Source: Clostridium sp. CF012 (GTDB lineage: Bacteria > Bacillota > Clostridia > Clostridiales > Clostridiaceae). From it: a stretch of 64,000 nt of DNA. Each line of letters opens with the position of its first letter. Position 1 is the first letter of the stretch. The position numbers were made by a program, and so were the translations under genes. Where the stretch lies: the NCBI RefSeq assembly GCF_018861755.1, contig NZ_JAHLEF010000015.1, positions 35,305-99,304 of the forward strand, in the 5' to 3' direction. Shown here piece by piece: positions 58,215-64,000 of the stretch. Below the pieces are notes generated by a model that was not told the origin of the DNA, ran no database searches, and was given only the letters and a program-made list of their open reading frames with translations.

Positions 58215-58583
58215 ATGGAACAAACTTTAAAAATAAAACTTTCTAAAACTGCTCATGATAAGCTTATAGAAATGCTTAAACTGAGCGTGGAATATACCAG
58301 TGTAAGATTTATGCACGCAAGTGGTTGTTGCAAATCTCCAAAAGTTGACATTTACTTAGATAATTTCAAAACAGGGGACATTAAAAATAATATTGATGAT
58401 TTGCCAATATTATATGATGAAACTCTTTTGGATAGCATTGTAGAACTCACAATAGCCTATAGTGATTCTAGATTTTGGATTAAAACAGTTTCCACAAAAG
58501 AGAGTGACACTAATTGTTCTAAATCAGGTAGCGAATCCTGTGGTGGTTGCTCTGGAAATTGTGGTTCACATCAGTCACTGTAA
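58215..58583 (+). CDS. HesB/IscA-like Fe-S biosynthesis protein with Cys-rich tail
   Basis: This is a 122-aa protein. Residues 1-95 resemble a divergent HesB-like domain (LKIKLSKTAHDKLIEML, FMHASGCCKSPKVDIYLD). The tail holds the Cys cluster ESCGGCSGNCGSH, a good metal or cluster site. ATG 58215 follows ATAAGGAGG. It is cotranscribed with pncB. The function is not known; delivery of an Fe-S cluster or a redox role tied to NAD metabolism is an inference from context. Repeat R4 follows at once. Confidence 0.75.
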   Translation: MEQTLKIKLSKTAHDKLIEMLKLSVEYTSVRFMHASGCCKSPKVDIYLDNFKTGDIKNNIDDLPILYDETLLDSIVELTIAYSDSRFWIKTVSTKESDTNCSKSGSESCGGCSGNCGSHQSL

Positions 58584-58604
58584 CATGAAAATAATAAAGA
58601 ACGT

Positions 58605-58800
58605 TTAAAAAAGTATATATTACGTAAACTGCATTCGAACAAGCACGAGTAATTCTTAAATAATTTTATGAAAGACACGTTAAGAAAAGTAAACGCTTGA
58701 GCGTATAGCGAGTTTTTACTTTTTAGTATCTTTCATAAAATCAGCTTAGAATTACTCAGGACCTAGAGTGCAATTGCAGTAATATATACTTTTTATTATA
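58605..58800. repeat. Long palindromic repeat, copy R4
   Basis: This is an imperfect inverted repeat of about 195 bp of the R1 type. Arms include AAAAAAGTATATATTAC facing GTAATATATACTTTTT, AGTAATTCTTAAATAATTTT facing its inverse, and GAAAGACACGTTAAG. The centre is CTTGAGCGTATAGCGAG. It separates the convergent HesB-like and ndk genes and overlaps the ndk stop codon by a few bases. Confidence 0.86.
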
Positions 58801-59269
58801 CATTTATTATTGGACCATCAATTTTTTGGAACAAATCCACAGTTTTCTTATAACTATCTTTGCAGGTAAGCTCAGAAAACCAAATTGCAATTTCACGTTC
58901 TGCACTTTCAGTAGAATCCGAGGCATGAACTAAATTGTGAGTTTTATCTAGTGCAAATTCCCCTCTTATACTTGTCAGTTCTGCTTTTACAGGATCTTTA
59001 TCTCCATTGATTTTGCGTGTTACATCCACAGCTTTTTCACCTATCAGAATCATTGCACACATTTTGCCTTCAGTAACATAATTTATTAATTCTTCAAAAT
59101 ATTCTCTTCCCTTATGCTCCCTATAATGCTCTTTAGCATCGTCCGTGGTGGCAGCAATCAATTTTAGCGCCACAATTTCTAGTGATTTCTCTTCATAATG
59201 ACTAAGAATTTTTCCAATAAGTCCTCTTTTAACACCATCAGGTTTAATTAAGACCAAGGTTCTTTCCAT
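58796..59269 (-). CDS. ndk: Nucleoside diphosphate kinase
   Basis: This 157-aa enzyme transfers the gamma phosphate between nucleoside triphosphates and diphosphates through a phosphohistidine. ERTLVLIKPDGVKRGLIGKI is the classical start, and NLVHASDSTESAEREI contains the active His. It is slightly longer than the usual 140-150 aa, with a C-terminal addition (KDSYKKTVDLFQKI). It is monocistronic; the 3' end lies in repeat R4. Confidence 0.95.
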   Translation of the reverse strand: MERTLVLIKPDGVKRGLIGKILSHYEEKSLEIVALKLIAATTDDAKEHYREHKGREYFEELINYVTEGKMCAMILIGEKAVDVTRKINGDKDPVKAELTSIRGEFALDKTHNLVHASDSTESAEREIAIWFSELTCKDSYKKTVDLFQKIDGPIINV

Positions 59270-59360
59270 TTAAATTCACTTCCCTGTTTTGTATTGTATT
59301 AACTATAAACTAAATTATATCCTATTATTAGAAATAATACACATACACCAATAAATAATC

Positions 59361-59576
59361 CTAGGAATATTTTTCTTTATACAACATTCTTAATGGGGAG
59401 GTTTTATCCTCATTAAATAAATCATAGTCAGAAATATTCTTTATAGTGAAGGGTTTGAAATTTTTCAATTCAAGAAATGGGCATTTTCCTCCATTATCCG
59501 CCCATTTATAGAATGCACACTCCTTAAAACAGTCTATATCTTCTTCCATAGTCGTTAGAAAAGGACACTGTAACAT
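59361..59576 (-). CDS. Small cysteine-containing protein
   Basis: This is a 71-aa protein of unknown function. Two CPFL motifs (residues 4 and 32) flank a CFKECAFY pair, giving four or five Cys that could form a zinc or Fe-S site. ATG 59576 follows GGGGTG. A palindromic operator overlaps its promoter, so expression seems to be controlled. It lies between ndk and the LUD-domain gene, all on the minus strand but with separate promoters. Confidence 0.72.
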   Translation of the reverse strand: MLQCPFLTTMEEDIDCFKECAFYKWADNGGKCPFLELKNFKPFTIKNISDYDLFNEDKTSPLRMLYKEKYS

Positions 59577-59616
59577 TTTAACACCCCACTCCCATAATTT
59601 GTTAGTCTAGCAACAT

Positions 59617-59637
59617 TGTTACCGTGGTAACATTATA
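59617..59637 (-). promoter_or_regulatory. Operator palindrome abutting a -10 box
   Basis: TGTTACCGTGGTAACA (59617-59632) is a perfect 16-bp palindrome. On the minus strand it directly follows TATAAT (59637-59632). A bound repressor would block the promoter of the Cys-containing gene. Confidence 0.6.
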
Positions 59638-59754
59638 AGACATTTTAACAAAAAATTGAAGTGTTTTTTGAAAAAAATTCACAATAATCACACAATAAAT
59701 AAATAGATAAATATAAGTGGATTTTCCATACAAAATGTAATAGTCTAATTTTTT

Positions 59755-60396
59755 TTAAAAGCCGAAATCTTCTCCAATTACAACCACGGTAATATCAGTT
59801 CTCATAGGCATTCTTTTAATTACAGAATAAACTCTACAGGCTCTAGTATCCGCTTTGCAGTCACTGCAAACTCCAGTTTTAGTACAAGGATTTGGCATAT
59901 TTAGTCTTTTGCAATTCATGGGTGCCGCAATTTGCTCTAATCTTTCAAAAGCAGAAGCTTCATTTTTACAAATTTTATTAACTCCAACTACAACAATGAC
60001 TTTTTTAGGTCCAAAGCACATGGCTGCTACTCTATTCCCCACTCCATCAATGTTTACAAGTTCTCCCTCTAAAGTTACAGCATTAGAACTGCATAAAAAA
60101 ACATCAGAAAGCAGTTCCCCCCTCATAGTTTCCATTTTTTCTTCTAATGATAAAGTCGGGTCACCATGATCTAATACATGTCCACCCATGGACTTTACTT
60201 TTTCTTGTATCCCAAGTTTTTTTATAGTCATGGATCCTCCAAAACCTACTCTGTCACCCTTATGTACATTGTTCATTATAAATTCTGAAGCTTCCTCACC
60301 ACTTTTGCAATAAAGCGCTGAAAAGCCATTTTTCTTAAGAACATCTACTGCTTTTAAACCTATGGTCTCATTGTGCCAATTATGAATTTCTTTCAT
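59755..60396 (-). CDS. LUD-domain protein (lactate utilisation/DUF162 family)
   Basis: This is a 213-aa protein of the LUD (DUF162) family, related to LutC and the N-terminal part of LutB. Visible segments are GDRVGFGGSMTIKKLGI, DVFLCSSNAVTLEGELVNIDGVGNRVAAM and the Cys group TGVCSDCKADTRAC near the C-terminus, which may hold a metal. Stand-alone copies are common in anaerobes; their substrate is unclear. I start at ATG 60396 after AGAGGAGG; the open frame to 60459 extends upstream of that site. It is divergent from an HxlR regulator. Confidence 0.88.
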   Translation of the reverse strand: MKEIHNWHNETIGLKAVDVLKKNGFSALYCKSGEEASEFIMNNVHKGDRVGFGGSMTIKKLGIQEKVKSMGGHVLDHGDPTLSLEEKMETMRGELLSDVFLCSSNAVTLEGELVNIDGVGNRVAAMCFGPKKVIVVVGVNKICKNEASAFERLEQIAAPMNCKRLNMPNPCTKTGVCSDCKADTRACRVYSVIKRMPMRTDITVVVIGEDFGF

Positions 60397-60669
60397 TATT
60401 TTCCTCCTCTTTTTAAAATGCTTTACGTTAATTCTATATTTATTATACCTCTTAAGCACAAAATTTACTAAAGCTTGTTCAAATTGATTTTACACATATA
60501 TTGGATGGGATTTATATTTTAGAAATATTGCATATAAAATATATCAATGATATAATTGTAAATATTAAAGGTTTTTTAATCAAGTACTCACTTATTAGTG
60601 CCTTAGTATCCTAAAGTGCTTACTGCATTAATAAATGTATCCTCTCCAGAGGGAAACTAGGAGGTAATT

Positions 60670-61029
60670 ATGGGAGATAACCCAATGAAAATAAATAACA
60701 AAGAATATAGTTGTGCCATAGAGTTAACACTGGATATTATAGGTGGAAAATGGAAGCCAATTATTCTTTGGAAATTAGCCAAAAATGATGTATTAAGATT
60801 TAGCGAATTGAAGCGGTCTATGGGTGGCATAACACAAAAAATGCTAACACAACAGCTTAGAGAATTGGAAGCATATGAAATGGTTAATAGAAAAGTATAT
60901 GCGGAAGTTCCTCCTAAAGTAGAATACTCTTTAACAAAGCAAGGCAAAAGTGTAATGCCTATACTAGATGTTATGTGTAAGTGGGGAACAGATTATTTTG
61001 AAAGTGTTGTTTCTGACAAAGAGGAATAA
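60670..61029 (+). CDS. HxlR-family transcriptional regulator
   Basis: This 119-aa winged-helix regulator has the family signature CAIELTLDIIGGKWKPIILW near the start, then FSELKRSMGGITQKMLTQQLRELE (recognition helix) and VEYSLTKQGKSVMPIL. The single Cys before the first helix is the redox-sensing position in some HxlR proteins. ATG 60670 follows AGGAGG. It is divergent from the LUD-domain gene, a possible target. Confidence 0.92.
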   Translation: MGDNPMKINNKEYSCAIELTLDIIGGKWKPIILWKLAKNDVLRFSELKRSMGGITQKMLTQQLRELEAYEMVNRKVYAEVPPKVEYSLTKQGKSVMPILDVMCKWGTDYFESVVSDKEE

Positions 61030-61039
61030 TTTTTTATAA

Positions 61040-61066
61040 AAAAGAGTGAAAATCCACTCTTTTTTT
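61040..61066 (+). terminator. Terminator of the HxlR gene
   Basis: AAAAGAGTG and CACTCTTTT pair around AAAATC, followed by TTTGTTTTTTTTT. Confidence 0.9.
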
Positions 61067-61219
61067 GTTTTTTTTTAATTATGCATGCTAACAGGCTGCA
61101 ATGCTTACATATTACGTATATAAAATAAACATATGTTTTAACTTTTTGGGCATATTAATTATATAAAATGTGTTTTTATGATCATTTTAGCAATTATATT
61201 TCTAAAAGGAGTGATTTTT

Positions 61220-61570
61220 TTGAATATAACAAGTTTTTCTTTAGCCTATATATTTTTAGGGATTTCTATAATAGCCTTTGTATTTTTCTTATATTATAAA
61301 TTTCTAGTAATTAACACAGGTGATAAAAGTAAAAGACGTGATAAAATTATTGGCTCCATGAAGGACCCTGACAATTGGAGACATAGAAATAATATCATGG
61401 CTTTTATTTCTCTTTTTTGGGCTTTCATCTCACAAATCGCTTTTATTTATTTGAAATTTTTTAATAAGTCAGGATTAATTTCAATTATATATGTTTTTGT
61501 GTATATAGCAGTTGTTGTATTAAGTGTTTCAATATTTCTTAAGAAGAACAAGGTTGTGGGTAGTAAATAG
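61220..61570 (+). CDS. Small membrane protein of unknown function
   Basis: This 116-aa protein has three hydrophobic helices: one near the N-terminus (LAYIFLGISIIAFVFFLYY), one in the middle (IMAFISLFWAFISQIAFIYL) and one near the end (IIYVFVYIAVVVLSVSIF). The loop between the first two is basic (KSKRRDKIIGSMKDPDNWRHR). I choose TTG 61220 because AAAGGAGTG lies just upstream; an in-frame ATG 61178 lacks a site. I see no family motif. Confidence 0.6.
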   Translation: MNITSFSLAYIFLGISIIAFVFFLYYKFLVINTGDKSKRRDKIIGSMKDPDNWRHRNNIMAFISLFWAFISQIAFIYLKFFNKSGLISIIYVFVYIAVVVLSVSIFLKKNKVVGSK

Positions 61571-61574
61571 TTTA

Positions 61575-61640
61575 TTTATTAAAAAGAGTTGTAGCAAAAT
61601 AGAAATTAATTTCTATTTTGCTACAACTCTTTTTAATAAA
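61575..61640. terminator. Bidirectional terminator, 33-bp perfect palindrome
   Basis: Positions 61575-61607 are the exact reverse complement of 61608-61640. The centre is AGAAATTAATTTCT, and the arms contain AAAAAGAGTTGTAGC and GCTACAACTCTTTTT. Each strand ends in a T-rich run, so it can end both the membrane protein gene (+) and the NUDIX gene (-). Confidence 0.9.
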
Positions 61641-61657
61641 TCATCCACTGCAATAAT

Positions 61658-62272
61658 TTAAATACTGTCACTATTTTGCAAAACCTCAATAAAGCTTTTA
61701 ATAATCTGTGCTGTGAAACCCCATATTATATAGTCATTATATTCATAAAAATACTCATCCATATATCCTTTTCTAAAATTATAGTCTTTGCCACCATTTA
61801 TTAAATGAAATGGAAAACCATCTTGATTTACAGGTCCTATTTCCATTTTATAAAGCAGTGGCTCATTCTCTAAAAAGAATTTTAATGGAACTTTAAATAT
61901 ATGATTTACCTCATCTTCGCTTGGGTTTATTTGTCCATATTTTAGTTTTCCTACAAATGCATGCATTATATTTCCATAAGGGCTTATATAATAATCCATA
62001 TCTCCTATAACTTCAATTTGATCTCTTTCTAAATTTAATTCTTCCATGGTTTCTCTTATAGAAGTTTCCCTTGGGTTCTCATCTTTTTCTACTTTTCCAC
62101 CAGGCAGGCAGACATCTCCTGGCTGACTCCTTAATTTAAGTGCACGCACTTCAAATACTAGATCTAATTCACCATCATCCTCCATAAGTAATATCATAAC
62201 TGCACTTTCTTTAAATTCACCTATTGGCTTAGAATCTCTATTTTTAAATATCTGTTCTAGCTTATTTATCAT
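61658..62272 (-). CDS. NUDIX hydrolase (CoA pyrophosphatase-like)
   Basis: This 204-aa protein has the NUDIX box GGKVEKDENPRETSIRETME followed by E-L (pattern G-x5-E-x7-R-E-x2-E-E). The preceding SQPGDVCLPGG matches the UPF0035 element of CoA diphosphatases (YeaB/NudL type), which cut coenzyme A into 3',5'-ADP and phosphopantetheine. The substrate is inferred from that match. Start ATG 62272 follows GGTGGTGATT. Confidence 0.9.
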   Translation of the reverse strand: MINKLEQIFKNRDSKPIGEFKESAVMILLMEDDGELDLVFEVRALKLRSQPGDVCLPGGKVEKDENPRETSIRETMEELNLERDQIEVIGDMDYYISPYGNIMHAFVGKLKYGQINPSEDEVNHIFKVPLKFFLENEPLLYKMEIGPVNQDGFPFHLINGGKDYNFRKGYMDEYFYEYNDYIIWGFTAQIIKSFIEVLQNSDSI

Positions 62273-62339
62273 TTTAATCACCACCAAATTATATTCAAAT
62301 TAATAATATCACACTAACTACTTTATAAAAACAACTTAT

Positions 62340-62370
62340 CATTACAAAATTTATATTGTAATGATATAAT
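62340..62370 (+). promoter_or_regulatory. Operator palindrome and -10 box of the MFS gene
   Basis: CATTACAA (62340-62347) and TTGTAATG (62356-62363) are perfect inverses separated by 8 nt. TATAAT follows at 62365-62370, and a further TTGTA...TACAA pair at 62371-62387. This looks like a repressor site (TetR or MarR type) for the transporter. Confidence 0.55.
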
Positions 62371-62451
62371 TGTAACTATAATACAATATAGGGATTTTTA
62401 TGTCATTATCTAAGCTTTATAAGAGAGTTTTTTACCTAGGGGGGCTATAAA

Positions 62452-63711
62452 ATGAAAAGAATATCAGCATTACTTGATCCTTATAGAGGATTACCAAAAG
62501 AAATATATGTGATTTTTGTTTCAAAAATTATAAATGCTATGGGCTGCTTTGTCATGCCATTACTTACCCTTATTCTTACAGAAAAAATCGGTTTATCTAA
62601 GGAAATCTCTGGAATTTACATTAGTGTCTCTGGGTTATTATTTATGCCTGCAGCTATTATTGGTGGTAAATTAACTGATATTATTGGCAGAAAAAAAGTT
62701 ATTATTATATTTGATTTCTTATCTGCAATGCTTTATATTGTTTGTGGATTCATGGACCCATCTATAAAAATGATTTACGTATTGATGATTGCATCTATGA
62801 GTATGGCTATAGCTGGTCCCGCTCACGATGCACTTATTGCAGATTTAACTACACCTAAAAATAGGGATGGTGCTTATGCTTTGTCCTATATGGGTTGGAA
62901 TATCGGGTTCGCCATAGGCCCAATTATTGGTGGACTTCTATATGAAAATTATTTACCACTTATATTTATAGGTGATGCCGTAACTGCACTTATATCCCTT
63001 AGTCTAATACTTATTTTCATTAAAGAAACTATACATCTTACAAAACAAGAGGTCACAGGGGAGGGTAGATATTTAGAAACCAGAGAGGAAGGAACAATAC
63101 TATCTGTATTATTAAAGAGGCCAATTCTCATATATTTTGCAATATGCACTTTGGGCTACAATTTTGTTTATTCCCAGTGGTCATTTATGATGCCGATCCA
63201 TTCAAAACTAAATTTTTTAAGCCTTGGCGCTAAATATTATGGTTTAATGGCTGGCTTTAACGGATTAATAGTTATGCTTTTTACTCCACTGATAACTAAA
63301 ATGTCAGAAAACGCGAAACATATTAGAAAGATGATCTATGGAGGCCTTTTATATGCATTTGGATTTGGTATGCTAGGTGTATTAAATACACTACCATTCT
63401 TCTTTGTATCTGTTTTCATATTTACTTTAGGTGAAATCATTTTGTCAATAAGTATTGCTCCATTTATAGCAAATCACACACCTATGTCCCATAGAGGAAG
63501 AATGAATGCCGTTCTTCCAATAATATTCGGCATGGGCTATACCTTAGGACCCATAACTATGGGCAAAGCCTTGGGCTATATCAGTATAGAATCTGCCTGG
63601 CTAATTTTAGGTATGGTAGCTTTTATATCATCAATATTTATGTGGATGCTTGAAAAGTATGATGAGAGACAAAAGAAAAATAAAAGAGATATTTTCACCA
63701 CAGTCGGCTAA
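62452..63711 (+). CDS. MFS transporter (drug-exporter-like)
   Basis: This 419-aa membrane protein has about 12 helices. The conserved loop between helices 2 and 3, GGKLTDIIGRKKVII, is the MFS signature; SYMGWNIGFAIGPIIGG resembles motif C of proton-driven exporters. An export role for drugs or metabolites is likely, but the substrate is unknown. ATG 62452 follows AGGGGGGC. An operator-like palindrome overlaps the promoter. Confidence 0.88.
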   Translation: MKRISALLDPYRGLPKEIYVIFVSKIINAMGCFVMPLLTLILTEKIGLSKEISGIYISVSGLLFMPAAIIGGKLTDIIGRKKVIIIFDFLSAMLYIVCGFMDPSIKMIYVLMIASMSMAIAGPAHDALIADLTTPKNRDGAYALSYMGWNIGFAIGPIIGGLLYENYLPLIFIGDAVTALISLSLILIFIKETIHLTKQEVTGEGRYLETREEGTILSVLLKRPILIYFAICTLGYNFVYSQWSFMMPIHSKLNFLSLGAKYYGLMAGFNGLIVMLFTPLITKMSENAKHIRKMIYGGLLYAFGFGMLGVLNTLPFFFVSVFIFTLGEIILSISIAPFIANHTPMSHRGRMNAVLPIIFGMGYTLGPITMGKALGYISIESAWLILGMVAFISSIFMWMLEKYDERQKKNKRDIFTTVG

Positions 63712-63758
63712 ACATATAATTTCATGTTCTTTCAAAATTAATAGTATTTTTTTCTTAT

Positions 63759-63868
63759 ATTATGCTAACAAAAGTATATATTGCGTAGAATGCATTGGAG
63801 CAAGCTTAGTAATTCTTAACTAAATTTTTTGAAAGATACGTTAAGAAAAGTTCATGTTTGAGCGCTAG
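63759..63868. repeat. Palindromic repeat, copy R5, truncated
   Basis: This is the left half of an R3-like element: ATTATGCTAACAAAAGTATATATTGCG, AATGCATTGGAGCAAG, TAGTAATTCTTAACTAA, GAAAGATACGTTAAG and the centre TTTGAGCGCTAG in order. The right arm is missing; after about 63868 the sequence changes to the end of an IS element. Confidence 0.82.
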
Positions 63869-64000
63869 TAATCTGTACCCTTTGTCAATGACAATTTAAA
63901 AAAACTTATATTAAATTAAGGAGATGATTTCTGTATTGAACAGGAGTCATCTTTTCTAAATCCCATTGATATCTATATCTATTATAATAAATCATATATT
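63869..64000 (-). mobile_element. End of an IS3-family insertion sequence (cut by window edge)
   Basis: The sequence near TGTACCCTTTGTCAATGACA (about 63874-63893) resembles an IS3-family terminal repeat, and the coding end of an IS3 transposase lies just inside. The element begins where repeat R5 stops, so it has inserted into R5. The exact junction, somewhere in 63869-63874, is not certain. Confidence 0.75.
63906..64000 (-). CDS. IS3-family transposase OrfB, C-terminal end (partial)
   Basis: The last 30 codons are visible, ending in TAA at 63906-63908. YMIYYNRYRYQWDLEKMTP and VQYRNHLLNLI are the typical C-terminus of IS150/IS3-type integrases (YNnyRyQw.L..MTPvqYR). The catalytic DDE residues lie outside the window. 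Confidence 0.88.
   Translation of the reverse strand, partial: YMIYYNRYRYQWDLEKMTPVQYRNHLLNLI

Overview
The window looks like a chromosomal stretch of a low-GC, spore-forming anaerobe of the Clostridium group. The evidence is the strong AT bias, clean AGGAGG-type ribosome binding sites with frequent TTG and GTG starts, sporulation genes (SpoVB, a Spo0E-like phosphatase), anaerobic redox proteins (FprA flavodiiron protein, a rubrerythrin-like protein), a V-type ATPase operon instead of an F-type one, and a selenoprotein of a family I know from clostridia. No rRNA, tRNA, prophage or CRISPR array was seen. Most of the window is ordinary core genome, broken up by small mobile or repetitive elements.

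Layout. 1-1.5 kb: a cut-off cell-wall amidase (-) and a small lipoprotein (+). 1.6-8.9 kb (+): an unusual three-gene operon behind a structured leader. It encodes a 1620-aa multidomain protein (HD, helical repeats, NadD-like nucleotidyltransferase, GNAT-like, phosphoribosyltransferase-like), a lactate/malate-dehydrogenase-like protein and a flavodoxin-fold reductase. I recognise no known pathway, and this is the best candidate for an undescribed system. 8.9-14.1 kb (-): p-aminobenzoate/folate operon pabA-pabB-pabC-HD-folP-folBK, without folE. 14.3-20.6 kb: PHP phosphoesterase, M18 aminopeptidase, YnzC-HprK, a Spo0E-like protein, an acidic hypothetical protein and FprA. 20.8-22.2 kb: a REP-associated tyrosine transposase (RAYT) element with 24-bp inverted repeats. 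22.2-24.5 kb: a HelD-like helicase gene broken by a -1 frameshift exactly at an A_AAA_AAC heptamer.

24.6-30.4 kb: an NAD-dependent epimerase; a tandem pair of HesB-related genes, the first with an in-frame TGA and a SECIS-like hairpin, so a probable selenoprotein; nadA-nadB-nadC for de novo NAD synthesis behind a palindromic operator; and peptide deformylase. 30.6-39.2 kb (-): the complete nine-gene V-type ATPase operon. Its NtpK rotor subunit keeps the sodium-binding residues known from Enterococcus hirae. 39.5-45.2 kb (-): radical SAM/B12 protein, methyltransferase, zinc-phospholipase-C-like protein, beta-propeller membrane protein, rubrerythrin-like protein and a hypothetical protein. 45.5-53.6 kb: SpoVB (with a sigma-E-like promoter) convergent with a MurJ-type flippase, then a pseudouridine synthase, an M20 amidohydrolase and an enlarged FtsA-like protein. 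53.8-63.7 kb: YmaF, a 47-aa basic protein, a UvrD-like helicase, pncB with a third HesB-like gene, ndk, a small Cys-rich protein, a LUD protein, HxlR, a NUDIX hydrolase and an MFS transporter. The right edge holds the end of an IS3-family element.

A family of long imperfect palindromes (15.2, 26.3, 29.7, 58.6 and 63.8 kb) sits between genes. NAD metabolism recurs: nadABC, pncB and a NadD-like domain in the large operon. HesB-like proteins lie next to both nadABC and pncB, and NadA is an Fe-S enzyme, so an Fe-S/NAD link is plausible but unproven.
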